Of a DNA stretch of 14,792 nt, positions 7,234-14,792 are shown one piece after another. The notes below the pieces were generated by a model. The model did no database searches, was not told the DNA's origin, and saw only the letters and a list, made by a program, of their open reading frames with translations. Where the stretch lies: the NCBI GenBank assembly GCA_964525365.1, contig CAZGGW010000021.1:1-14792 (forward strand). Reading direction: 5' to 3'. Every line of letters starts with the position of its first letter. Within the stretch, counting starts at the first letter, position 1. Made by a program: the position numbers and the translations under genes. This DNA comes from CAZGGW01 sp964525365. GTDB taxonomy: Bacteria > Bacillota_I > Bacilli_A > RF39 > UBA660.

Positions 7234-8252
7234 AAAGTTTCTTTGATTATACTTTAGAAGATTTAACATTATTGTTAGAAAATAATGGTTATAAAAAATA
7301 TAATGCATTACAAATATGTGAATGGATTTATAAAAAGAAAGAATATGATATAGATAATTTTAGTAATTTGAGTAAAAATTTAAGAGAGTTTTTAAAACAA
7401 AACTTAGATTTTGAATTGTTGAAATTAGTAGAATGTCAAAAAAGTAAAGATACAAGTAAATATTTATTAGAACTACAAGATACAAATAAGATTGAATGCG
7501 TATTAATGTATCATGATTATGGTAATAGTTTATGTATTAGTACACAAATAGGCTGTAATATGGGGTGCTCTTTTTGTGAATCGGGACTTCTTTTACAAAA
7601 AAGAAATTTACTAGTTTCTGAAATAATATTACAAGTTATCACAATAGAAAATTTAGAAAACATAAGAATAGATAATATAGTAGTTATGGGAATTGGTGAG
7701 CCTTTTGATAATTATAATAATTTGATAAAGTCTCTTGATATTATGACAAATGCTAATACGATAAATTTAGGAAGAAGAAAAATTACAGTTTCAACGTGTG
7801 GAATAGTGCCTAAAATATATGAATTCGCAGATCTTAGTAATGGCGTTAACTTGGCAATTTCTTTACATGCCCCAAATGATATAATTAGAGATAAATTAAT
7901 GAAAATAAATAAAGTTTATAAAATAAAAGATATAATGAATGCTTTAGATTATTATATCTGTAAAACAAATAGAAGAGTGACAATTGAATATATTTTAATT
8001 AAAGATATTAATGATACAGAGGAATGTGCATATGATTTGGCTAAACTTTTAAATGAAAAATTAGTGTATGTTAATTTAATTCCGTATAATGAAACTAAAA
8101 ATAATGACTATAAAAAAAGTGAAATATTTAAAATTAATAAATTTTATGATATACTAAAGAAGAAAAATATAAATGTAACAAGACGAAAAGAGATGGGACC
8201 TAAAATTGATGCCGCGTGTGGTCAATTAAGTGCTCATTATAAGGAGGAATAA
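7230..8252 (+). CDS. rlmN: Dual-specificity 23S rRNA/tRNA adenine-C2 methyltransferase RlmN
   Basis: This radical SAM enzyme makes 2-methyladenosine at A2503 of 23S rRNA and A37 of some tRNAs, improving decoding fidelity. It is 340 residues long, normal for the family. The iron-sulfur motif C109-NMG-C113-SF-C116 binds the [4Fe-4S] cluster. The catalytic pair is C102 (in LCISTQIGC) and C330 (in KIDAACGQL), the cysteine that carries the methyl group. Also conserved are VVMGIGEPFDN, ISLHAPND and EYILIKDINDT. The KIDAACGQL ending separates it from the related antibiotic-resistance enzyme Cfr, although RlmN and Cfr are close and only the overall match and the context decide. The start overlaps the alaS stop (ATGA); its own stop overlaps prpC by one base. 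rlmN upstream of prpC is the standard Firmicutes order. Confidence 0.95.
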   Translation: MKSFFDYTLEDLTLLLENNGYKKYNALQICEWIYKKKEYDIDNFSNLSKNLREFLKQNLDFELLKLVECQKSKDTSKYLLELQDTNKIECVLMYHDYGNSLCISTQIGCNMGCSFCESGLLLQKRNLLVSEIILQVITIENLENIRIDNIVVMGIGEPFDNYNNLIKSLDIMTNANTINLGRRKITVSTCGIVPKIYEFADLSNGVNLAISLHAPNDIIRDKLMKINKVYKIKDIMNALDYYICKTNRRVTIEYILIKDINDTEECAYDLAKLLNEKLVYVNLIPYNETKNNDYKKSEIFKINKFYDILKKKNINVTRRKEMGPKIDAACGQLSAHYKEE

Positions 8253-9013
8253 TGCTAACACATTATGAAACAGATTCGGGAAAAGTAAGAACTCATAACG
8301 AAGATTCAGTAGTCATAACCAGAAATGCCAGTCATGAATATTTAATGGTAGTCGCAGATGGAATGGGGGGCCATAAAGCAGGAGAAGTTGCATCTTCTAT
8401 GGTAGTTAGTTCTCTTGGTAATAGATTTGCTTCATTAAGTTCAATTGGAACTAAAGAGGAAGCGGTGGTATGGCTAAAAGAAATAATAGATGAAATAAAT
8501 TTGAAGATTCTTAAATATGCTGAGGAGCACGTTGAAGCTTCGGGGTTAGGAACAACTTGTGTTTGTGCAATACTTACAGATACATTCTTGATTTTTGGGA
8601 ATATTGGAGATTCAAGTGGTTATGTCAAGAAAAAAGGAAAACTATACAAAGTCACTAAAGACCATACCTTAGTTAATATGCTTGTAGAAACAGGAGATTT
8701 AAGTGAAGAGGAAGCAAAAATGCATCCTCAAAAGAATGTGCTTATGAAAGCTATGGGTGCTAGTGAAAAAGTAGATATCGATATATTTGATGTAGAAATA
8801 GATATAGATGAAATATTTCTATGTAGTGATGGACTTACAAATATGATTACTAAAGATCAAATTGAAAAAGTATTAAATGATTCTGATTTATTAATAGAAC
8901 AAAAAGTTAATAAACTAATTATGAAAAGTAATTCTAGGGGTGGAAGTGATAATATAACCGTTGCATATTTGATTAAAGAAAGTGGTGATACTAGTGATAG
9001 TAAAGGGGTCTAA
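8252..9013 (+). CDS. prpC: PP2C-type Ser/Thr protein phosphatase PrpC (Stp)
   Basis: This cytoplasmic metal-dependent phosphatase removes phosphate from Ser/Thr residues placed by the neighbouring kinase PrkC. It is 253 residues long, normal for the bacterial short form. PP2C motifs in order are VRTHNEDS near residue 15, VVADGMGGHKAGE (the first metal-binding Asp), GLGTTC, FGNIGDSSGYV, KDHTLV, LMKAMG, LCSDGLTNMI and GGSDNIT (last metal Asp). GDSSGY replaces the more common GDSRAY; the metal-binding Asp is kept but the Arg is lost, a mild oddity. A strong AAGGAGG (8241-8247) precedes the ATG, which overlaps the rlmN stop by one base. The kinase gene begins inside its last 20 bases. Confidence 0.96.
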   Translation: MLTHYETDSGKVRTHNEDSVVITRNASHEYLMVVADGMGGHKAGEVASSMVVSSLGNRFASLSSIGTKEEAVVWLKEIIDEINLKILKYAEEHVEASGLGTTCVCAILTDTFLIFGNIGDSSGYVKKKGKLYKVTKDHTLVNMLVETGDLSEEEAKMHPQKNVLMKAMGASEKVDIDIFDVEIDIDEIFLCSDGLTNMITKDQIEKVLNDSDLLIEQKVNKLIMKSNSRGGSDNITVAYLIKESGDTSDSKGV

Positions 9014-10747
9014 AATTAATGATAGATATCAAATTATAAAAACGCTTGGCGAAGGCGGAATGGCCAACGTTTATTTAGCGTATGATACTATTTTGGATAG
9101 AAATGTTGCTGTAAAAGTATTACGTGGAGATCTATCAAATGATGAAAAATTTGTTAGAAGATTTCAAAGAGAAGCGCTTTCGGCTTCATCGTTATCTCAC
9201 CCAAATATAGTAGAAATGTATGATGTTGGTGAAGATAATGGAGCATATTACATAGTAATGGAATATGTTGAAGGAAAAACGTTAAAACAATTATTAAAAA
9301 AACGTGGTGCATTGACTATTCCAGAAGTGATAGATATTATGTCACAACTTACGGATGGAATGGCACACGCACATGATGCGTATATAATTCATAGAGATAT
9401 AAAACCACAAAACATAATGATTTTAGAAAACGGAATAATTAAAATAACTGATTNNNNNNNNNNCTAAATTCAACACAACTTACTCAAACAAATTCAGTTA
9501 TGGGAAGTGTGCATTACTTACCTCCAGAACAAGCAAATGGAAAAGGTTGTACAGTGAAAAGTGATATATATTCAATGGGAATACTTATGTATGAACTTAT
9601 AACCGGGTCTATTCCTTACAAAGGTGATAATGCAGTAGAAATCGCTCTAAAGCATTTAAAAGAACCACTTCCGAGTATAAGAAAAAAACTACCAAATATT
9701 CCACAATCAATAGAAAATATAATTATAAAAGCAACTGCTAAAAATCCTAAAAACAGATATAAAGATGCTAGAGAAATGCATCAAGATATAGTAACTGCAT
9801 TAGATCCATCAAAAGCAAATGAACCAAAATATGTTTATAAATATAGTGAGAATGACGTTGAAGAAACCAAAATTCTTAATGATACAATAAAAGAGGTAGA
9901 AAAGAAGGTTAAAGAAGAAAAAGTTAAAGAAAAGAAAAAATTAGAAGTAGAAGAAAAAGAAGAAAGTAAAAAACAAAATAAGTTATTAATAATACTTGGA
10001 TCAATTTTTACTGGGCTTGTACTTGTAACTACAGTTATACTTCTAATATATTTTAATAAAAGTGAAGTAAAACAAGTAGTAATACCGGATGTTAGTGCCA
10101 AAACTATAGTTGATGCATCAAATATATTAGTTGAGCAAGGTTTTAAAGTTACAGAAGATTATAAATATGTTTCATCAGATGAAATAGAAAATGGATATGT
10201 TGTTAAAACATACCCTGAAATTGGAAGAAAAGTAGTTCAAGGAAAGGAAATAATTCTTTATATATCAAGTGGTCCAGAAACATTTGCATTAGAAGATTAT
10301 GTAGGTCAAAATTATCTACAGGTACAAACAAAATTAGAAACAATGTATGGATGTAATATACTAATAGAATATACAACCTTAGATGAAGAAAAATTTAATG
10401 ATCTTACTAGTGAAGAAGAAGTATTAAAAACCAATCCAGAAGCTGGTACTAAGATAAAAAAAGGAGCGACTATAACATTATATATTCCAGAGCTTAAAGT
10501 GGAATATCCGGATTTTAGTGATGGTAGTTATACTCTTAGTGATATAGAAGAATTTTGTCAGAAGAATGAAATAACACTTAAGGTGGATTATGAGCTTGAT
10601 GATTCAGTAGCAGAAGGAACTATATTAAAACAAAGTAGGCCAAAGAATACCATAGTAGTACCAGGTATAACTTTTACAATTACAGTTTCATATAAAAGTG
10701 AACCATCAACCCTAGAAGATGATACAACAGACGAAGATGAGGAGTAA
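8994..10747 (+). CDS. prkC: PASTA-domain Ser/Thr protein kinase PrkC, with an assembly gap
   Basis: This membrane kinase senses peptidoglycan fragments through extracellular PASTA domains and phosphorylates proteins of cell wall synthesis, division and translation. The kinase domain shows the Gly-rich loop GEGGMANV (residues 19-26), K41 in VAVKVL, and HRDIKPQN with D135. Ten N bases (9454-9463) hide the DFG motif. After the gap come QTNSVMGSVHYLPPEQA and the C lobe. A Lys/Glu-rich juxtamembrane linker (9840-9975) precedes one membrane helix (about 9982-10053). Three PASTA domains follow (about 10075-10270, 10285-10490, 10497-10690), then an acidic tail. I prefer GTG 8994 (MIVKGSKINDRYQ), 20 bases inside prpC. 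It aligns with the usual kinase start, but no strong ribosome binding site is visible, only GGTGAT. The complete protein would be about 586 residues. Confidence 0.93.
9454..9463. other. Assembly gap of ten N bases inside prkC
   Basis: The frame before the gap (codons ending at 9452) and after it (CTA at 9464) differ if exactly ten bases are missing. Comparison with the conserved kinase pattern D-F-G-I-A-x-A-L indicates six lost residues, about 17 missing bases, which restores the frame. The N run is therefore a placeholder of arbitrary length, not a real frameshift. Confidence 0.85.
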
Positions 10748-10750
10748 AAA

Positions 10751-11575
10751 ATGAATGGGAAAATCATTAAAATAAATACAGGAATTTATACAATACTTTT
10801 AGAAAATAAAGTTTTTTGTGAATGCGTTCAACGAGGGAAACTGTTACATAAGAAACAAAAACCCAAAGTGGGTGATAATGTAGTAGTAGATACAAAGGAT
10901 TTTACAATAGAAAATATACTAGAAAGAAAAAACGAATTAGAACGTCCTTTAATCGCAAATATAGATGAATTATTTATTATAATGAGTACCAAAACTCCTG
11001 ATTTTTCCACATATTTATTAGATAAATTTTTAGTACTCAGTCTTAAAAATAAGATTGAACCAGTAATAATAATTACCAAAATGGATTTACTACCTATAAT
11101 GGAAAGAATGAAGATTAGAAAGTATATGAATTATTACCGAAATTTAGGATACAAGGTGTTTACAAATAAGCAAATATTTGCGATTAAGAATTTAATTAAA
11201 AATAAAGTTGTTTGTTTGACAGGACAAACCGGAAGTGGTAAATCAACAATGCTAAATAAAATTAATAAAAATTTACTACTTAAAACAGGTGAAGTTTCTA
11301 TTGCCTTGGGTCGTGGAAAACACACTACAAGAATAGTACAACTCCATGAAATAAATGGTGGATTAATCGCAGATACTCCGGGATTTTCTTCTTTAGAAAT
11401 AAAAATGAAAAAGGAAGAATTAAAACATTACTTTAAAGAGTTTAATATTGATTGTAAATATAAAACATGTCTTCATATGAATGAAAAAGGATGCATAATA
11501 AAAGATAAATTAAAAAACGATATTATAAAAGAAAGATATGATAATTATAAAAAATTATTAAGTGAGGTGGAATAA
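10751..11575 (+). CDS. rsgA: Ribosome small subunit-dependent GTPase RsgA (YloQ/CpgA)
   Basis: This circularly permuted GTPase acts in late 30S subunit maturation and checks the decoding centre; in Bacillus its homologue is phosphorylated by PrkC and affects wall and shape. It is 274 residues long. An N-terminal OB fold (about 1-65) is followed by GTPase motifs in permuted order: G4 TKMD (109-112), G1 GQTGSGKST (158-166), G2 near GRGKHTTR, and G3 DTPGF (208-212). The C-terminal zinc site is C235-x4-C240-x-H242-x5-C248, complete. The G4 motif is TKMD rather than NKxD, a change common in this family. GAGGAG (10739-10744) ends the prkC reading frame, and the ATG comes three bases after the prkC stop. 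The stop overlaps rpe by one base. Its place after prkC is the classic Firmicutes arrangement. Confidence 0.96.
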   Translation: MNGKIIKINTGIYTILLENKVFCECVQRGKLLHKKQKPKVGDNVVVDTKDFTIENILERKNELERPLIANIDELFIIMSTKTPDFSTYLLDKFLVLSLKNKIEPVIIITKMDLLPIMERMKIRKYMNYYRNLGYKVFTNKQIFAIKNLIKNKVVCLTGQTGSGKSTMLNKINKNLLLKTGEVSIALGRGKHTTRIVQLHEINGGLIADTPGFSSLEIKMKKEELKHYFKEFNIDCKYKTCLHMNEKGCIIKDKLKNDIIKERYDNYKKLLSEVE

Positions 11576-12201
11576 TGTTAGTCTCAGGATCAATTCTTTC
11601 TGATAAACCAAAATATTACGCAAAAGAATTTGATAAAACAAGATTAGATTATATTCATTTAGACATAATGGATGGAAAATTTACAAAAGAAAAAACCTAT
11701 ACATTTGGAGAAATAAAAGATATTACTAAAGATATTGGAAAAAAATTAGATGTTCATTTGATGGTAAAAAATCCGATGAAATATATAGATGATTATGCTC
11801 TTTTAAATGTAGAATATATTACTTTTCATTATGAAGCAGTAAAAAATCCAAGGGAAATAATAGATTATATAAAAAATATGGGTATAAAAGTAGGAATGTC
11901 TATTAGTCCTAAAACCAAAGTAAACGTGTTATTCCCGTATTTAGAAGATTTGGATTTAGTGCTTGTTATGAGTGTTGAACCAGGTAGAAGCGGACAAGAG
12001 TTTAAAGAAAGTATTCTATATAAAATCGAAGTATTAAAGAAAAAAATAGAAGAAATGAATGTGTCAGCAATAATAGAAGTAGATGGCGGAATTAATTCCG
12101 AAACAGCATTGTTAGTTAGTGGTTATAAAGCAGATATTGTAGTAAGCGCTTCTTATATTCAAAAAGATTTAAATAATATAGATTTATTAAAAAGTATTTG
12201 A
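11575..12201 (+). CDS. rpe: Ribulose-phosphate 3-epimerase, divergent
   Basis: This enzyme interconverts ribulose 5-phosphate and xylulose 5-phosphate in the pentose phosphate pathway. It is a TIM barrel of 208 residues, slightly short of the usual 215-225. Metal and catalytic residues are present: H28 and D30 in IHLDIMDGKF, H61 in HLMV, and D170 in EVDGGI. SILS near residue 6 matches the conserved N-terminal motif. Two sites are unusual: the segment after MDGKF reads TKEKTYTFG instead of the typical VPNxTFG, and the phosphate loop is VEPGRSGQ instead of V(N/E)PGFGGQ. The fold and context (prpC-prkC-rsgA-rpe) still make Rpe the best call; a related epimerase such as allulose-6-phosphate 3-epimerase is possible. 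It is the last gene of the operon; the thiN gene that often follows is absent, and a strong terminator begins three bases after the stop. Confidence 0.88.
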   Translation: MLVSGSILSDKPKYYAKEFDKTRLDYIHLDIMDGKFTKEKTYTFGEIKDITKDIGKKLDVHLMVKNPMKYIDDYALLNVEYITFHYEAVKNPREIIDYIKNMGIKVGMSISPKTKVNVLFPYLEDLDLVLVMSVEPGRSGQEFKESILYKIEVLKKKIEEMNVSAIIEVDGGINSETALLVSGYKADIVVSASYIQKDLNNIDLLKSI

Positions 12202-12204
12202 TGT

Positions 12205-12246
12205 ATACACTTAATTATTCTAAAGAATAGTTAGGTGTATTTTTAT
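12205..12246 (+). terminator. Intrinsic terminator of the T-box operon
   Basis: A 16-bp stem (12205-12220 paired with 12225-12240, two G-U pairs, loop TAAA) is followed directly by a T run. It begins three bases past the rpe stop and ends the run that starts at the T-box promoter. It is the strongest terminator in the window. Confidence 0.93.
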
Positions 12247-12338
12247 ACATGGCTTATATATAATTAATAAAAAGTTAAATCATAAATATATATTTTGATA
12301 TAAAAAAGTATATAGAAAATCAAAAAATCATATTATTA

Positions 12339-12366
12339 TTTTTATAAAATTTAAATTTTATAAAAA
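12339..12366. repeat. 28-bp perfect AT-only palindrome upstream of lon
   Basis: The two 14-base arms (TTTTTATAAAATTT and its complement) meet without a spacer between 12352 and 12353. The element consists only of A and T and sits about 25 bases before the -35 box of the lon promoter. It could be an operator for a dimeric regulator or a cruciform-prone site. Because the region is extremely AT-rich, some of the symmetry may be chance. Confidence 0.6.
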
Positions 12367-12391
12367 AATTAAAGAAAAACAATTTTTATGG

Positions 12392-12420
12392 TTTACAATT
12401 ATAATTATTCCAATTATAAT
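12392..12420 (+). promoter_or_regulatory. Promoter of lon
   Basis: TTTACA (12392-12397) and a perfect TATAAT (12415-12420) are separated by an ideal 17 bases, a strong vegetative promoter. Transcription would start near 12427, giving a leader of about 15 bases that contains just the ribosome binding site. A 10-base direct repeat CAATTATAAT (12396-12405 and 12411-12420) overlaps the promoter, so a second TATAAT exists at 12400-12405. Confidence 0.85.
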
Positions 12421-12441
12421 AAAAAACTAGTAGGAGGAAGT

Positions 12442-14766
12442 ATGATAAAAAGTAATTTACCTGTTATCTTATTAAAAGAGTTAGTACTTCTTCCTCATCA
12501 AGAAGTTAGAATAGAATTTAGTAATGAAATAAGTAAAAAGATTATAGACATTTCTTCTTTATATCATGATGATGAAGTACTTGTTGTGTGTCCTATGAAT
12601 ACTCTTGAAGAAGCTCCAGATACTAGTGATCTTCCTAAAATGGGGGTTATTGGTAAAGTGAAAAGTAATATAGAACTTCCGAATGGTAATATAAGAGTAG
12701 TTTTAGAAGGACTTAGAAGAGTAAAAATATTAAGTTATGTTAATTATTCTAATGAAGATGACGTTTTAGAAAGTATCGTTTGTAATATTGAAAACAATAT
12801 AAATGATGAAATAAAGGAAACAGCACTTTTAAGAAAATTGATGAGTTCTTTAGAAAAATATATTGTTTCTAATCATTTGATATCTAATTCAATTATGTCT
12901 TCTATAAAAGGAATAACTGATTTAGATAAATTAACAGATATGGTAGCTTCTTTTTTACCTTTAAACTTTGAGAAAAAACTTAATTTGATGTTGAATGCAA
13001 GTTCTATTTCTAGAGCTAAATATCTAATTAAAGAAATATCTATTGAATTATCAGTTTTAGAATTAGAAAATAAAATAGATAAAGATTTAAAAAAAGAATT
13101 AGATGAAACTCAAAAAAGATTTATTTTAAATGAGAAAGTCAAAATAATTAAAAAAGAATTAGGAGAAAGTGATTTTAAAAATGCTGATATTGACGCATTC
13201 AAAGAAAAAATAAAAAATTTGAGTTTACCTGATAAAATAGAAAAAAGAATTAACAACGAACTTAAAAGATATGAGTTAACACCAGAAGCATCACCTGAGG
13301 TAGCAGTTATAAGAAATTATATTGATACACTACTTAACATTCCTTGGAATAAAGAAAGTAATACAGAAAAAAATATTAATAAGATAGAAAAAAAATTAAA
13401 TAGTTCACACTACGGACTTAATGATATAAAAGAAAGAATTATAGAATATATTACTGTGAAAGAAAATAATTCAAGTTCTAAAACACCAGTTATTTGTTTG
13501 GTTGGTCCTCCTGGAGTAGGAAAAACAACATTCGCAACATCTATCGCAGAAGCTTTAAATAAAAGCTTTGCTAAAATAAGTTTAGGTGGTCTTTCTGATG
13601 CCCATGAACTCATTGGACACAGAAGAACTTATATTGGATCTTCTCCGGGGAAAATAGTAACTTCTCTTGTAAAAGCAGGAACTAAAAATCCAGTAATATT
13701 ATTAGATGAAATAGATAAGATAACTAAAAGTTATCAAACAGACCCAGCGTCTGCACTTTTAGATATATTAGATATAAATGCTAATAATAAATTTATAGAT
13801 AATTATATAGAAGAAGAAATAGATTTAAGTGAAGTATTATTTATAGTAACCGCAAATAATGTTTCTTTAATTCCGCCAGCACTTTTAGATAGACTTGAAA
13901 TAATAGAGATGAATGGTTATACAGAAGAAGAAAAAATTCATATTTCCGAAGACTATTTAATTAAAAATGCACTTATAAATGTGGGACTCAATAGTACAAA
14001 TATAAAATTTGATATAAGTACTATTAAATCAATTATAGAAAACTACACAAGAGAAAGTGGAGTAAGAGAACTTGATAGATACATCAATAAAATTATTAGA
14101 AAGATTCTACTTAGTACAAAGAAAGAAAAGCAGAAATTATATAATTTTATAGTTACAAAAGATAGTCTAGTAACTTATCTTAAAGAAGAAATATATCCTT
14201 CTAAATATGTAAAAAAAGAAACTCAACCTGGATTTATGACAGGAGTTGCTTACACAATATTAGGTGGTTCTACCCTTGATATAGAAATTGTTTCTTATCC
14301 AGGTAATGGTAAAATAAAGACAACTGGTTTACTTGGAAAAGTTATGAAAGAAAGTATAAGCGTAAGTATTAGTTATCTAAAAGCACATGCTAAAGAATTT
14401 AAAATAGAGGACAATTATTTTGATAATAAAGATTTCCACATACATTTTACAGAAGGAGCAGTTCCAAAAGATGGACCATCCGCGGGAGTACTTATTACTA
14501 CTTCGTTATTAAGCTACATAAAAAATAAACCAATTAAAAACAATATATCAATGACTGGTGAGATGACACTATTAGGTACTATATTACCAATAGGAGGATT
14601 AAAAGAAAAATCATTGTCAGCATTTCGCTATGGAATAGATACAATATATTTATCAAATAAAAATAAAAAAGATTTAAATGAACTCGATGAAAGTATTAAA
14701 AATAATATTAATTATATATTAGTTGATAATTATATAGAGATATATAGATCATTATTTAAAAAATAA
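12442..14766 (+). CDS. lon: ATP-dependent protease Lon (LonA)
   Basis: This cytoplasmic hexameric AAA+ serine protease degrades misfolded and selected regulatory proteins. It is 774 residues long, normal for LonA. The N-terminal substrate-binding domain begins with LPVILLKELVLLP. A helical linker contains the RFILNEKVKIIKKELGES stretch. The AAA+ module has Walker A GPPGVGKTT (from residue 355) and Walker B VILLDEID. The protease domain has the catalytic dyad S680 in KDGPSAGV and K723 in GGLKEK. I chose the ATG at 12442, with AGGAGG at 12432-12437. An in-frame ATG at 12388 lies upstream of the promoter and encodes an odd Tyr/Asn-rich extension, so it is rejected. It is expressed from its own promoter after the rpe terminator, and complements the DnaK/DnaJ/TldDE block. 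The C-terminus is complete; 26 bases follow it. Confidence 0.97.
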   Translation: MIKSNLPVILLKELVLLPHQEVRIEFSNEISKKIIDISSLYHDDEVLVVCPMNTLEEAPDTSDLPKMGVIGKVKSNIELPNGNIRVVLEGLRRVKILSYVNYSNEDDVLESIVCNIENNINDEIKETALLRKLMSSLEKYIVSNHLISNSIMSSIKGITDLDKLTDMVASFLPLNFEKKLNLMLNASSISRAKYLIKEISIELSVLELENKIDKDLKKELDETQKRFILNEKVKIIKKELGESDFKNADIDAFKEKIKNLSLPDKIEKRINNELKRYELTPEASPEVAVIRNYIDTLLNIPWNKESNTEKNINKIEKKLNSSHYGLNDIKERIIEYITVKENNSSSKTPVICLVGPPGVGKTTFATSIAEALNKSFAKISLGGLSDAHELIGHRRTYIGSSPGKIVTSLVKAGTKNPVILLDEIDKITKSYQTDPASALLDILDINANNKFIDNYIEEEIDLSEVLFIVTANNVSLIPPALLDRLEIIEMNGYTEEEKIHISEDYLIKNALINVGLNSTNIKFDISTIKSIIENYTRESGVRELDRYINKIIRKILLSTKKEKQKLYNFIVTKDSLVTYLKEEIYPSKYVKKETQPGFMTGVAYTILGGSTLDIEIVSYPGNGKIKTTGLLGKVMKESISVSISYLKAHAKEFKIEDNYFDNKDFHIHFTEGAVPKDGPSAGVLITTSLLSYIKNKPIKNNISMTGEMTLLGTILPIGGLKEKSLSAFRYGIDTIYLSNKNKKDLNELDESIKNNINYILVDNYIEIYRSLFKK

Positions 14767-14792
14767 GAAATTTGTGTGAAAAATACAAAAGA

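Noticed and set aside
9019..9021. ATG as the start of prkC, 11 bases after AAAGGGG
   Set aside because: It is not in the kinase frame. GTG 8994 in the correct frame gives the expected kinase N-terminus.
9454..9500. prkC as a frameshifted pseudogene
   Set aside because: The break coincides with an N run of arbitrary length; both halves are intact and align with one kinase.
12388..12441. Earlier ATG for lon
   Set aside because: It lies upstream of the -35 and -10 boxes and adds a Tyr/Asn-rich peptide not seen in Lon. AGGAGG precedes the ATG at 12442.
14767..14792. Possible start of another gene after lon
   Set aside because: Only 26 bases remain, with no start codon plus ribosome binding site.

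Overview
The window is AT-rich, densely packed chromosomal DNA from a low-GC Gram-positive bacterium, probably an uncultured Bacilli-like lineage close to the Mollicutes/Erysipelotrichia. Three things support this: lysine-, asparagine- and isoleucine-rich proteins; strong AGGAGG-type ribosome binding sites; and the Firmicutes gene order rlmN-prpC-prkC-rsgA-rpe. TGA works as a stop codon and TGG encodes tryptophan, so this is not the Mycoplasma code. The PASTA-domain kinase suggests a peptidoglycan wall. The run of ten N bases suggests a draft or metagenome assembly. The lineage call is inference; no rRNA is present.

Region 1 (1-4656) is a protein-quality block: the 3' end of dnaK, a 63-residue cysteine-containing protein overlapping it by one base, a hairpin, then tldD, tldE and dnaJ joined by overlaps. 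The TldD/TldE protease pair therefore lies between the two chaperone genes.

Region 2 (4662-4900) has an extended -10 promoter and a T-box leader with an alanine (GCU) specifier. The 3' strand of its antiterminator is complementary to the Shine-Dalgarno sequence of the next gene, and no clear intrinsic terminator is visible. The leader may therefore control translation.

Region 3 (4901-12201) is one co-oriented run: a phage-like deoxynucleoside monophosphate kinase, a short alanyl-tRNA synthetase without the usual C-terminal domain, rlmN, prpC, prkC (with an N gap over the DFG motif), rsgA and rpe. It ends at a strong intrinsic terminator. It joins tRNA charging, rRNA/tRNA methylation, Ser/Thr phosphorylation signalling, 30S maturation and pentose phosphate metabolism.

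Region 4 (12202-14792) is an AT-rich intergenic stretch with a 28-bp perfect palindrome and a consensus promoter carrying a 10-bp direct repeat, followed by the ATP-dependent protease gene lon. Eight of the eleven gene junctions overlap, so translational coupling is widespread. I found no mobile element, CRISPR array, tRNA or rRNA. The best candidates for something new are the alanine T-box with apparent ribosome-binding-site sequestration, its odd first gene, the truncated AlaRS and the small protein attached to dnaK.
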